This document shows, in pieces, positions 50,940 to 62,715 of a stretch of DNA of 64,000 nucleotides; within the stretch, counting starts at the first letter, position 1, and the number at the start of each line of letters is the position of its first letter. The position numbers and the translations under genes are program-made. This DNA comes from Haliclona indistincta. Taxonomy: Eukaryota > Porifera > Demospongiae > Haplosclerida > Chalinidae. The notes under the pieces were generated by a model. It searched no databases. It had not been told where the DNA came from and saw only the letters and a list, made by a program, of their open reading frames with translations. The stretch spans positions 14,737,152 to 14,801,151 of the forward strand of contig OZ024784.1 of the NCBI GenBank assembly GCA_964017065.1, read 5' to 3'.

Positions 50940-52704
50940 ATGCAGTCGAGACAAGAAACGATACAGTTCACAAAATCCAGATCTGTTACAACGCCTTCTT
51001 CAGCAGTTGATAACTCGGGTCTGGTTGAAACGGGCAGTGGAACTCTCCATTACGTGTCTAAGTCGGTTAACTTTGGTGTACGGTGCCGCCCAGCTGCGGA
51101 GCCAGCTCTGAATGGAGGAGGTGGAACTGCAGTCCCTGCCCGAACACAATCCGAAGTGTCAGACAACAGGAAGAAAGGAGGCTGTGGCGAATCAGCTACA
51201 GTATTGCAAACACCACCAAGAGGTGAAACCAGGCATGTATATCTTGATATGCAGTGGACAAAATTTGGCTTCAGACTTCAGGTCAGTACAGTACATCCCT
51301 ACAGCATACTGCAATTGTGCGTTTCCTTTATGAACGAACGGTCTAATGATTAGTCTTATAAACAGTCTATTGTACATTTTCAAGTCTGCATTTAATTGCT
51401 GATGCATGATAATATGTAAGTTTAGATAGCAAGTGATCCTGGGCTGTGATAACAGTCAACATTGTCTGCTGTGTAAATTGATCAAAGCAGTGCCGTTTAC
51501 TAACAGAGTAACAGTTTAGCCATACTTATGACATATTTCACTATTTCCCTGCATTTCTTTATCTTTGTTGATAATACAATAATGCTCAAATCATATTAGT
51601 GATAGCTTACATCATTTCCTCCAGCTTACCTATTGTGTACAGTTCCTGTACAGTTCCATGCATTTATCAGGACTCTTGTTCCTATTCTTGTAGAGTTATG
51701 GTCGAAGGAGTGAGCGAGGAAAAGTCCAGCATGCTTTTGTCCAGAGTGTCGTGACAGGATCACCAGCGCATGCATCAGGATTAAGAGCAGGGGATTGCAT
51801 TGTTGAGGTCAATGGAGAAGATGTGAAATGTGCTGCAGGTGATGAAGTAGTACAAGCTATCATGCGTACCAAGACAAAAAGAGCTCATCTTTTGGTCGAG
51901 TTTGTCGACGGAGCTAGGAGATTGGAACTTAAGAAGCTAGCAGTAGAAACACAGCATCAAATAACACAGAAACAGCAGCAGCTAAGAACGCTTCTAGCTA
52001 CAGGACAGTGCCAAACAAGTTGCAAGACTACATCGGTACGAAGAGGATTGCTGAAGAGAGTGGTTGACCTAGATGTCTGGGAAAGATACAGTCTCAAACC
52101 TGCTATGAATAGCTTTGATCCACATCCTTTCCCGTATAACCAACAGATCAATAATCTAATCGTGATATACAGTGGGAGTGTTCTCAATCTTGTAACTGAT
52201 GTCCTAGTGATCCCAATAAGTAGTCGTGGTTCAGCTGTAATATCCGAAAATGCAGTCAGCAAGTTAATGCAATCGGCTGGTGACAAGGTACTCAATGAAC
52301 TATCATTAGCAAATCATTGCCTCTTGGGAGAGAACATAGTCACTACAGGTGGAGAGAGGTTGCCTGTTAAAGCTCTGTATCACTGCGTCTTTGGGAACTT
52401 AGAGGAGCATCTTGTCAGCTGTTGTTGCAATGCTCTATCAACAGCTAGTGCCAGAGAGCATAAGGTGGTTTCCTTTTGGTTAGAGGGTTTCATTGGTGTT
52501 GGAGTTTCTCCTCAGTTGGTGCTTGAGGCTTTACGCTCTTGGCTCGAAAGTGAGTCAAGTCGTAGCAGCTTAGAGAGAATAGCTCTTTGCTTTCATCCTT
52601 TCCCTACTCTGTTGGAAATGGTGGAGAAATATTTTCCTCTTCAAGAAAATACAGTAACTCAATCAAAAACACTTGATCAGAATGGAAGTGTGTTAATCCC
52701 ATAG
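50940..52704 (+). CDS. PDZ plus macro-domain protein
   Basis: Two exons (50940-51281, 51694-52704) join in phase 0 to 450 residues. After ~95 disordered residues comes a PDZ domain (~100-185): TKFGFRLQ as the carboxylate-binding strand, split by the intron, then VQSVVTGSPAHASGLRAGD and IVEVNGEDV. A helical linker with a Gln-rich run (ITQKQQQLRTLL) follows. A macro domain (~245-420) begins NLIVIYSGSVLNLVTDVLVI. It continues with LMQSAGDKVLNEL, ENIVTTGGERLPVKALYHCV and LEALRSWLESE. Macro domains bind or hydrolyse ADP-ribose. Here the usual Asn-rich loop (VNAAN) reads IPISSRG, so catalysis is doubtful and binding uncertain. The start at 50940 is the first ATG in frame. Confidence 0.75.
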
Positions 52705-52918
52705 TGTGTTTGTACAAAATAATTACTTTTATCCACAAATCACAATTCTAACTTTTTAAGAAGTATTTTTGTAAGCTGTGTGCCAAAGATGTTTTGGGTT
52801 GATACATGACGTGCTATATTTCATGCCGGCTCTGTTACGTCAGCACTATAAGCTTCCCAAGGAACCAATTGTGTTAGACCTGCTTATTGTGTGAACGACA
52901 GTTCAACCTCGACAGTGG

Positions 52919-54154
52919 ATGGAGAACATGGCAACTAAAGGTTCGAGTTTTCAGGCTTCACTACTGAGTTGCTGCAATGTTGTATTGTGGGTGCTCTGCC
53001 TCTTACTGGTACTGCAGCTAGTGGAAAGCAATGCCAATGATGGAGAAATTTTTTCGGATCAATTCGTGCTACAGCTAGAAAAGGAAAATCCATGCGAGGC
53101 TATCAAGCGTCACTGTAAGTCTTTAGGTGCAACTCAGCTATCTTTGAAGCAATGCACCGCTCGCTTATCGTCCACAGCAGTTGCGCATTTTTGCGGCAAT
53201 GCGCAACTAATTGTTGACGAAAGACTCTTCAATGACTGCGATGACATAATCACTTGCGCAGATAATGCGCAGCCTGGGCCCTCCTTTCTTTTACCGAATC
53301 ATCGCGAATGCATCAAGCCGAATCGCATTGTGGATGAGACACTGTCGTTGCTTGACCAGGCGGTGCAAAGTCGTGACGCAATGGCTCAATTTGTGAAGAG
53401 ACGTGCTAAAGTACTTGTTTACTTGAGTGATGTTGATAAATTTGAGTTATACAGAAGAGCAATTCTACTGCTTCCAAACAACTCGTGTATAGTAGACCAA
53501 TTTGGCCTTTCACTCATGTATCTAGGAAGAGAAGACTTGGCAAGAAAAGTATACACTCAAGCAGTTGATCGACATTTATGGGACCATCCTCTGCAGAGAC
53601 CACTGTTTCAATGGATACCAGGACTGCGGATTATGAACAAGAAGGACTTAAAGTTTATCAGTATACTAGAAAGTGGATTCTTCGAAATAAAAGAAGAGCT
53701 CCTTCACAATCTTGAGGTCAGCAAAAGGTTGTTTGCGCTTGAAGAGCACAATGTGAAAATATCAATAGGAGGCAAATGGACTGAATTGAGACTGAAGTCT
53801 TCAGAAGGTTTCCTTCCAGAGAATTCAAAATTGTTTCCAAACACTATAAAGTACATCAAAGCATGTGGTGAAGATTTTCTGAACATAAAGTTTTCTGCTC
53901 TTCAACCAGGAACATACATTCGTCCACACACTGGTCCCAGCAATACGCAATTGCGATTGCACCTAACATTGATACACACAGGAGGAGCACGAATGAGAAT
54001 AGGGACAGAATGGCATTATTTTGAGGAGGGTAAAGTCACAGTATTTGACAGCAGTTGGGAGCATGAAGTTTATCATGATGGGAATGACACTCGAGTTGTA
54101 CTCATCCTGGACATGTGGCATCCTGATGTACCACAATCTCTACGGATTGAATAA
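52919..54154 (+). CDS. Aspartyl/asparaginyl beta-hydroxylase-like protein, intronless
   Basis: A single exon of 411 residues. A hydrophobic N-terminal segment (VVLWVLCLLLVLQLV) acts as signal peptide or type II anchor, which places the enzyme in the ER or Golgi lumen. A Cys-rich region (~58-120) follows, then TPR-like helices (~150-230). The Asp_Arg_Hydrox domain is C-terminal. The iron-binding His pair is visible in YIRPHTGPSNTQLRLHL (His ~337) and SSWEHEVYHDG (His ~382), and the Arg in DTRVVLILDMWHP probably binds 2-oxoglutarate. ASPH hydroxylates Asp/Asn in EGF-like domains; the substrate here is unknown. The lack of introns is unusual for the window. Confidence 0.83.
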   Translation: MENMATKGSSFQASLLSCCNVVLWVLCLLLVLQLVESNANDGEIFSDQFVLQLEKENPCEAIKRHCKSLGATQLSLKQCTARLSSTAVAHFCGNAQLIVDERLFNDCDDIITCADNAQPGPSFLLPNHRECIKPNRIVDETLSLLDQAVQSRDAMAQFVKRRAKVLVYLSDVDKFELYRRAILLLPNNSCIVDQFGLSLMYLGREDLARKVYTQAVDRHLWDHPLQRPLFQWIPGLRIMNKKDLKFISILESGFFEIKEELLHNLEVSKRLFALEEHNVKISIGGKWTELRLKSSEGFLPENSKLFPNTIKYIKACGEDFLNIKFSALQPGTYIRPHTGPSNTQLRLHLTLIHTGGARMRIGTEWHYFEEGKVTVFDSSWEHEVYHDGNDTRVVLILDMWHPDVPQSLRIE

Positions 54155-54341
54155 TGATCCCCATTGTTGTATTGTAGATTGCATGTATCTATTGCATATA
54201 GATTGCATATATCTATAATATCTATGTATAGTAATGTAATATAATATAATTATTTAACATGAATGTAATACAAATGTATCTATGGTGCGATGATTAGGGT
54301 GGGAAAAGAGTTGGGTGGGGCTGATTAAGGCAGGGAATAAG

Positions 54342-55824
54342 ATGGCTGTGCTGATCAAAAATGGGCTCGTGTTCGATCCTGCCAATGGCATCCAGCAGAA
54401 ACAGCTTGATGTTCTTGTTCTAGATGGAAAAATATCGAAGGTTGCTGAAAACATACATTCACCAGCTGGAGACTGCAGTGTGTTCGATGCGTCTGGTTGC
54501 TTAGTTTGCCCTGGTTTAGTAGATCTCCACGTGCACTGCTTTCCCGGCGGCACCCCGCTGGGAATCAACCCTGACGAACGCTGTCTTGCGCGAGGAGTAA
54601 CTACGATAGTGGACGCTGGAAGTGCAGGTAAGTACTGTACTTGACTGAATTTTGTGCTAAATATTATTTCTGTACTACAGGTGCAAGTAACTATCCCGGA
54701 TTTCTGAAGTTCCTTCGTACACAAAGAACGCGTGTTCTTTCGTTTATCAACATCTCCAAGATTGGTCTAGAGACATCTGGTTGTGCTACAGGTTCTCTGA
54801 TTCTTTATCAGTCAACTGATCTGATCTGATCTGATCTGATCTGATTGTCTCTCATACACAGCTGACTCTGTTGGAGAACTTGAAGATCTGAGCAATGTTG
54901 ATGCAGGCCAGTGTCTGGAGTGCATCAGAAATAATAGTGATGTGATAGTAGGGATCAAGGTGAGACTGTCTGCTCAACTCGCTAATAGTGGAAAACATGA
55001 GGAAGAAGCTCTCAGGTGAGTGGTCGCAACATGTAATAACCAGCAAAATAACTTCAGATTATCATAGACGTGCTTTGATGGTCAGTTCTCAGTCTGGCTT
55101 GCCACTAATGGTTCATCATTCTTTCTCTACTGTTCCACTTAGTGGATGCGATGATAGTAAGTTACAATGCTCATTGAATGTAATCTATCATCACTTTGCT
55201 TCAGGGCTTGGGGTTCCTGGCAGTCTGAACAAAGGAGATATTCTGACTCATCTATATCATGGCTTTGAGTCTACAATCATAGACACTTCTTCAAATACTC
55301 TTCATCCTAGTGTTTCCCTGGCTAAGAGCAGGGGTGTGTGCCTTGATATTGGGCATGGCATGGGAGGATTTAGTTGGAAAGTGGCAGAGATTGCTATTAA
55401 ATCAGGTGCTTGGCCGGACACGATCAGCACAGATCTTCACACAGAGTCTACCAATGGTCCAGCTTATGATTTGCCTACTGTAATGACTAAGATGCTTCAT
55501 CTTGGCATGCCTCTTTATGAAGTGATCAAAGCTGTAACTAGTACTCCTGCGACCATCGTCAATTGCTTAGATGAATTTGGTACTCTATCAGTTGGTTCAT
55601 GGGCAGACATCACTGTATTGAAACTTCAGAGTTGTGATACAATGCTTGAAGATTGTCAGATGGCAATGAGAAGAGTTACCAAGCGACTGATACCCGTTGC
55701 AACCTGGCGTAAAGGAGAAACAGCTGAGATCAAAGAACTGCACAAAGAATGGCCAAAAACATCAGAAGAGTACATTAGTCTCCAGAGTAGAGAAAGAGAC
55801 ATACTTGTTGTCAAGGCTGTATAA
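54342..55824 (+). CDS. Amidohydrolase / deacetylase-type metallohydrolase
   Basis: Five exons (54342-54627, 54681-54793, about 54862-55016, about 55070-55158, about 55206-55824) keep frame and give a roughly 420-residue amidohydrolase-superfamily enzyme of the dihydroorotase/deacetylase type. The metal site is complete: HxH in VDLHVHCFPGG, Lys in VIVGIKVRLS (carboxylated bridge), His in LMVHHS, His in LTHLYHG and Asp in ISTDLHTE. The C-terminal β-sandwich part is seen in LSVGSWADITVLKL. The closest family I know is a set of bacterial amidohydrolase/deacetylases of uncertain substrate. The start MAVLIKNGLVFDPANG matches the usual family N-terminus. Introns show it is a resident eukaryotic gene even if of bacterial ancestry. 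Confidence 0.83.
54816..54845. repeat. (CTGAT)n microsatellite, six units
   Basis: Six perfect CTGAT units in the second intron of the amidohydrolase gene. Confidence 0.95.
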
Positions 55825-56085
55825 AAATGCCAGTACCTTTTTGTAGATGATAATCAAAAATTGTGATTTTATAAAATTTTCAAAACCAATAACTAATTTT
55901 AGCAGGTAAAGTTCAGAGAAAATCTGCGAGTTAACACTTACTGATTCATACTGGCTTCAAACAACACCTTTACCATTAACACAGTATATATTGTGACTGG
56001 GTGTGAATGACGTTGCTTCGAAGTTCACTTCAAAACAAATTCTTGAGTTTCACTCGGCTCACTTTTTTAGCCAAAGAATCTAACC

Positions 56086-59000
56086 ATGAATTTGAGTTCG
56101 GCTATCTTGTTTTTTCTCTTACTGTACTTCATATCTCCAGTCTGTTCTCAGATTGATGTTTGTAAGATGTGTTCTGAAGCTAACCAAACCAAGCAGCAAC
56201 TAAAGATTGCAGTGATTTTCGACTGGAACACGAATCTGACGCTGAATAGCTCTGCTTCTTGTAATAATCAATTTTCCTCATCACCTATGGCACAAGAAGT
56301 AGTGAGCTATACAGCAGCACTCAACAATGATTCACAGATTCTTCCGGAACATGAAATATGCCTATGGATTGTATTCTATCGCTACTCACTGCAAGAAGTG
56401 CAATATGACCTGCCAATACTGTTGGGAAAAAATGAAATCAGAGCAGTGGTAAATGTGCTCATGCACGAGCTGACATTTTCAAAACAAACTATTGTCTTGC
56501 GCAACTACTTTCCACTAGTTAATATCAAGCCTCACACTCACGAGGAGTGTTCAGTAGATCTCAAGGACATAGGAGGAGAACATAGTCATCAGGAAGACAC
56601 TATTCCCACTTCCTTCACTAATCTGGACATTGTGCCAACACTCATGGAATTGCTACATGCTACACGAATGTTTACAACATTCATGGGATGGCAGAGAGTT
56701 GGTTTTATCACCGAATGTACTGAATTTCAGCAGCAACAAAATGGGACAATATTCTTTACAGTGTACAATCCTAAAGATTTCGTTACAATGTTCAAAAATT
56801 TTGCCGAGAATGAAATAAGGATATTTGTGTTTGTTGGTAATTTGACAAATTATCTTCATCTGATAAAATCAGCATTCAAAATGGGTGTGACTAAACAAGG
56901 GTAAGTTCTCTGCTAACTGTGTGAGTTAGTTTAATGTTATTTTTTTCCTAGGTTTGTTTGGATCTATCCAAATGTTTTGCCAGATCTTGACATCGTAGAA
57001 GCAATCAATTCAATGAATTACAGTGCTGATGAAAGACAGCAAGTCTATGATGGTCTAAAAGGCACTATTACAATTCATCCATCTGGAGACGTGAACAGGA
57101 CTATCGCAAAGACAAGTGACAGTACCAGTAGCTACATCGATGATGCAATCAAGTTGCTTGCTATTGCAGGTGACAGCTTTCTCCGTAAAAAGGCAAACGA
57201 AACAGGTACTGCATTGAGAGAGACATCCATTACTTGGAGTGATAGCCCTGAATATGGTAGACAGATTGCAGTTACATCGTTCACAGGCAAAACTGGAGAA
57301 ATTGGCTTTGGAAGCGATATGGTTCGAAATATGTCCGTTTTTAGATTCAACAACATTTTAAGTTGTCACTACATGAATGAGTCTGGCAGGACTGGGTGTA
57401 ATATCAGCTGTATTGGAGAGATATATAAAGGAACAAATGACAGTGTCTGTGAAGTTAAATTCTTTGATGAGAATAGTACCACTGGGTTTACCAAACAGAG
57501 CACTATTGTGTTCAGCGATGGAACTAAAGACATTCCTCCTGATAGCCTAAGTAAATTTTTCAATAGGAGTGAGTTAGTGAATTTATACATGTCTATTATG
57601 AATTCTATTTTTCACAGCTACTTTTACAACCTTTCTGATAAATTTTAGCATACTGATACTATTTGTACTCGTCTTTGCTTTTTTTCTTGGTATTGTGTGC
57701 TTTCGGGACTTACGCTCTATGATTTATGATGACTCATGGCAATTCACAGAGAAAGTGGTAGATTATGGTTTAGGTGAGTTTGCTTTGTTGTTTTATGTCT
57801 TCATAATTATTTAATTTTTATTTTTATTACAGAACCAGAAATTAAAGGTTAGATGTTTATTTGTTATGGATAATGTATTACTGCAAGAATAGATCCCTTT
57901 AGTAGCAACACTGAAGTTACAGAGCAAGTTGATGCATCCGTTCCAAGCTCTGGATTCCTTATCAACAAAGTCTTTCACAATACAGGAAGAATGTCAGTGT
58001 TACTGTTGTCATCATCATCATCTTACTAACCCTCTCATTGCTGTAGAGGTGGTAAGCTAGTTTTTATGAAGGAAGTAAACTCGAATGTAGTCGTTCTTAC
58101 AAAGAAATTTCGCAAGCATATTAACCAGATACTGTAAGTTCTGTAACACAAGAATTTTTCTATTTTCGAATGCTTATTCTGAATGATTATAGGAAAATAA
58201 AGCACCCAAACTTGTGCTATTTTCTTGGCTGCATTGTGGATGGCAATAATATAACGACAATTCTTCATGAGCACTGCCTGAGAGGAAGTCTGCATGATGT
58301 CATAATGAATCCACACATAGAACTGAACTGGAAGTTTCGACTATCGTTCATCAACGATGTCGCCATGGGACTAGGCCATCTTCATTCATGCAAGATAATC
58401 AATGGAAACCTAACCACCAAAACCTGTGTTGTTGACAGCAATTGGGTTCTCAAACTAACTGGTTAGAGCAGACAATGCATGAATCGATAACTGTCATTAT
58501 CTTTTACAGATTATGGTCTTAATGAGTTGCACGGGAAAAGAAAATCAAAGGTGATCAAACTGTCATAAAATGCAGTGCACATAGTTTGAGAGTCACGTTT
58601 CTTTCTGTGTCACTATTTTTTTTAGAAAACCAATGATGCTTTCAATTGTGTTTCCTGGGAGGCATACGAATGTCGCACATTGTTCGGTGGTGAACACAGC
58701 TTTGCTTCTGATGTCTACTGGTAAAATAATGGGATGTTATACTATGAATAAATTGACTATGACTAAATTTTGACTACTATGACTAAATTTGACTGCTATG
58801 ACTAAATTTTGACTACTATGACTAAATTTGACTGCTATGACCTAAATTTGTTTCTTTTACTAGCCTTGGGATGATAATGAAAGTACTATACTCTAGAAAC
58901 TGTTTACTGATGTACAAGGATGATTTTAAGACTGAATCAATAAAGCTGACGTATGATGACAAAATTCCAAGCGAATTTGTACATGTGAGTCTGCATGTAC

Positions 59001-60402
59001 AACATGCAATGGTTTTTCTCTCAAACTGTTCATCTCCATGCAGTTGCTGAATGACTGTATTACCCAAGAACCAAAATATAGACCAAAAATTGACATCGTC
59101 AAAAATAAGCTGAAGAAAGTGTTTACCATGGATTCTTCAGATTTTTTGGGAATAGTAATGCGTACAGCAAATCTATACAATAGCAATTCTTATCAATAAA
59201 TTGTTTCACAGACTGATATTTACTCTAACAAGTTAGAAGAAGTTGTCGAAAAATGCCAGGAAGAACTTGAACTTGAGAAGGAACACAGTAACGCTGTATT
59301 TGGCTGTAAGTGTCTCGATAAAAATTATCACCATCATCTGTTCACCTCCGTGCTAGGCTACATACCCAAGACGGCAGTAACTGGGATTAGAAAGAAAGTA
59401 CATCCTGATTATAGACTCAAGGAATTTCATCATCTAGCACTGCTGAGTGTGTAAGTTTAACAGTTTGCTACAAGACAAGATTTGTTATCACGTTACTATA
59501 GCGGACTGCATGATGTGGAGAAAATAAAAGAAAACCGAACCAAGAGTGATATAGCTGCTATTATAGCTAAGATAGACGGCATTGTGAGTGGTGTAGCTAC
59601 AACCATGTCACTGGAGAGGATCCAAGCAACAGGGAATCATTGTGAGTTAATGCTATGTACTCATGCCTCTCTCACTCTCTGTCCCTTCTAGGGGTGCTTG
59701 TTGTGGAACTGTACAGCAACCTGTCACTGGACATGGCTATCCATAGAGCTGTTGGAGCAGCCATCACAATGACACAGAACTTTAAAAGAACTGACCAGTT
59801 GTGTGACGTTCCTCTACAGACAGCCATTCACACTGGTCAGCCATTACAGTATCACTATTGTGTGTATTCTCACTCCGTAACAGGCTCGTTGATGTGTGGA
59901 TTTGTGGACAACAACAGTTTATTTCACGTTGCCATAGGCAGGACACTGCAAACACTACTCAAACTGATGTTGCATTGTCCTGGTTAGATAGTGATACGCT
60001 TGTGTTGATTGTGTCCTCCCTGCTTACAGATGGAGCAATCATCGTTACTCACGATATAACTCAAACCTTGACTGATGATGAATTTAACTTTGAGTTTAAG
60101 GTTGGTTATTTTACTTTTTGCCACAATCATAATAATATACACTGCAGGATACTGATGTTGGCAGTGCCTACCTACTCTCCAAGCAAACAGACACTCCTCA
60201 ATGGTCCTTCTCAGACACAAACAAAGAGATCAAGGAAGCTGATTCTAAAAGTCTTCAATCAGTTGATGTTGATGATGAACAATCCACCCACACTCCTGAA
60301 AAAAAGTGTTCCATGAACCAGAAGATGGTGACCGACAACGATTTCTTTACATCTGAACTGCCTGGTCTGGTCAAAATGTCAAAAACAGTAGAAAAAATCT
60401 AA
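56086..60402 (+). CDS. Receptor guanylyl cyclase-like protein with degenerate cyclase domain
   Basis: Many short plus-strand exons give a type I receptor. A signal peptide (SAILFFLLLYFISPVCS) precedes a periplasmic-binding/ANF-receptor-like ectodomain with many N-x-S/T sites (56086-57570). A membrane segment follows (ILFVLVFAFFLGIVCF, ~57660). The kinase homology domain matches NPR-A: HPNLCYFLGC, LRGSLHDVI, NGNLTTKTCVVD, LKLTDYGL. It lacks the HRD Asp, as in that family. The linker helix is NKLEEVVEKCQEELELEKEH. The cyclase region begins YIPKTAVTGI and keeps AIHTG. The metal-binding FSDI motif reads LLSVG, and IGDAY is replaced by ATGNH. It should not make cGMP by the known mechanism. The tail after ~60130 is acidic and disordered. 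Confidence 0.78.
58754..58850. repeat. Intronic tandem repeat, ~19-20-bp unit
   Basis: Four to five units of GACTACTATGACTAAATTT, alternating with GACTGCTATGACTAAATTT, in an intron of the receptor-cyclase-like gene. Confidence 0.8.
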
Positions 60403-60604
60403 ATCTAATCTTGACAGTGTATTGCATGAGCTGCCTTGTACGTATTATTGCATGTGTTTGCTAATGATTTTGTGCTGTGCTATATGTAGATCAGATTGTT
60501 CAATATTAATCACTTTGAGATAATCAACATCAATCAATGTAATGGTAGAAGTGTTAAAAATATTGTGTAATTACAGCAAATCAATCAACATACACGACCT
60601 GTCG

Positions 60605-62715
60605 TTAGTGTTTGGTGAAGATTCCAAGAGCAGCCAATACAATGAGAATTATAATGATAACAGCCACAATCACTAGTCCAATTATCACGACAATAACTAT
60701 AGTCAGCTTCCTGCTCCGACGCTAGGATGACCAAGAAGAGATAGTAATGTCAGTGTGGTAATACTACACACCAGTATAATACTTCAGTGCTGTATGGGAG
60801 ACCCCATACATTGGGTGATGTATGGGAGACCCCATACATTGGTTCAATTATGCATAGTGATGACCCATTCTACCCATTCAAATCAAACAACACTGTTACA
60901 ATGCTTCTCACATGCTGATAACACAATTATTTCACTATTGTTGAGACTGCTAGTGATACATGTACATACCTTTGCCGAGACAGCTGATCTGAGTTGATCA
61001 TTTCCTCTCTCTACTCTAGCAGATGCTACTTCAACATTCGACTCTATATTATCTACACAACCAAATGATACCACTACTATGGATACCTACTGACAGACTA
61101 ACCAACAAGGTCTCCCTGGTCACTGACCATGCTTCCAAGATCGCGAAAGATATCATTAATGTCAACAATTTCATGCTGTAAGCAGATAGATTAAATGATG
61201 TCTCTCATCACACCATAGCTCACCTCTAGTTGCCGCATTTCATTATGTCTGGTCTCTAACAAGGCAGCATCTGCCTCGGCCTGAGCTTGTAGCTGTGCTT
61301 CTTGTCTTTCCCTCTCTTCATACGATATACCCACACTATAAGGAAGATAATACAGAGCTATACGAGAGTAAAAAAATCAGTATTACGTGTCTTCTGGTGC
61401 GAATGGATTAGTGTCTCCCTTATCATCAGATATACTACCAGCTTCACTGTAACTGGACGATGCTCGCTGCACAACGTGTGATGAATACCAGATAAGAGAG
61501 GGAGAGGGAGGGAGGGAGGGAGAGAGAGAGAGGGGGGTGTTAACTGACCTGTCTGGCTATTCTTGATTTAGTGATCATCTCCTGCTCCAAGTCAGCAGCC
61601 ATCTGTCAACAAACAACACATTAGATGATGACAAGTTTGATGCCAAGAGGCTTCACAAGAAGTCACTACTTTTTGAATGATTTTGGGTGTTTTACAGTAA
61701 GCTGACATGCATGCTGCAGTGATTTTACCTTTTGAATTCCTTGAAACTTGATACCAGCTGAGGCAAACTTGTTCATCAAACCATCAAATCGAAATTTGTC
61801 GTTCTATGTTGTGAGAGAGAGAGACAAAGCACGCATGCACGTGTCACCATCCACCATTGTGATACAAGAAAGGTTTATGAAACTATCGACCATTGCTATA
61901 GTGCATCATGTGTTCAGTGGGTTTCAATACTGTCCATGAGTATACACAACATGAAAGCAACACGACGGCACAGGTAGAAAGCAACACGGTAGAAAGTAAA
62001 AATCAACATTACCAACACTACTGGTACAACAAAGGCTTTGAATAATAACAAAAAATCTTTTTATGCCCAGCTGACTTACAGTGTTGAGATGTTTGCTTTG
62101 GAGGCGAACTTTCTTCACCGAGGAGTTTGTGATCTTAGCTAGTTGGACAGTGTCTGATACTAAGTGAATGCTAAAGAAGAGAGTGAAAGATGTATCAGTG
62201 CAATAAGAATGCTACGATGAATAAGCATTGTAGATGTACATGTGACTGCTCACATTTCTTCTCTCAAGGTCGGTGTGTCTCGTCTTGTATCAATGTCATC
62301 CATTTTGTTCTCCAAAGTGGATACTGAGGGATGGTGCAGAGAACAGTTGAAAATAATGTTCCACTAGTTAGACTCACCATTCTTACAAAAGTGTTGTACA
62401 TTTGTAGCTACATCGCTCAGTTGTCGACTGAGGGCTGGGTCAGATGAAGAGTAGCCTAATGAGAAAGAGAGAGAGGGAGGGAGGGAAGGAGGGAGGGAGG
62501 GAGGGAGGGAGGGAGGGAGGGAGGGAGGGAGGGAGGGAGGGAGGGAGGGAGGGAAGGAGGGAGGGATGGAGAGAGGGAGAAGGAAGGGAGAAGGGAGGGA
62601 TGAAGGGAGGGAGGGAAGGAGGGAAGGAGGGAGGGAGAACAATGACAGTATACTAGACTTATAACCCACCACTGCCACTGGCAAAGTCCTCAAACTCTCT
62701 GTAGCCACTGCTCAT
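60605..62715 (-). CDS. Qa-SNARE syntaxin (syntaxin 7/12-like)
   Basis: About nine minus-strand exons from ATG at 62715 (MSSGYREFEDFASGSG) to the stop at 60605-60607. The N-terminal three-helix region has DPALSRQLSDVATNVQHF and KVRLQSKHLNT. The SNARE motif runs through EMRQLEHEIVDINDIFRDLG, MVSDQGDLVDNIESNVEVAS and VERGNDQLRSA; the zero-layer Gln is in DQGD. A C-terminal anchor follows RRSRK (LTIVIVVIIGLVIVAVIIII). The match to STX7/STX12, which act in endosome and lysosome fusion, is good. Its introns hold a long GGGA purine tract (62466-62638) and a duplicated hairpin (60791-60842). It is convergent with the receptor-cyclase-like gene, 0.2 kb away. Confidence 0.88.
60791..60842. repeat. Tandemly duplicated hairpin in a syntaxin intron
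   Basis: Two copies of TGTATGGGAGACCCCATACA, about 28 bp apart. Each is an inverted repeat (TGTATGGG / CCCATACA) with a short loop, followed by TTGG. Confidence 0.85.
62466..62638 (+). repeat. (GGGA)n purine tract
   Basis: About 170 nt of almost pure purine on plus, mostly GGGA with a few GAAGGA breaks, inside a syntaxin intron. Successive GGG runs fit the G-quadruplex pattern on plus; on the transcribed minus strand it reads (TCCC)n. A shorter purine run is at about 61497-61538. Confidence 0.95.

Noticed and set aside
62364..62708. Pro/Ser-rich (PPSLPPS) minus-strand frame
   Set aside because: It is a translation of the purine microsatellite inside a syntaxin intron. Only the short flanking blocks are syntaxin exons.
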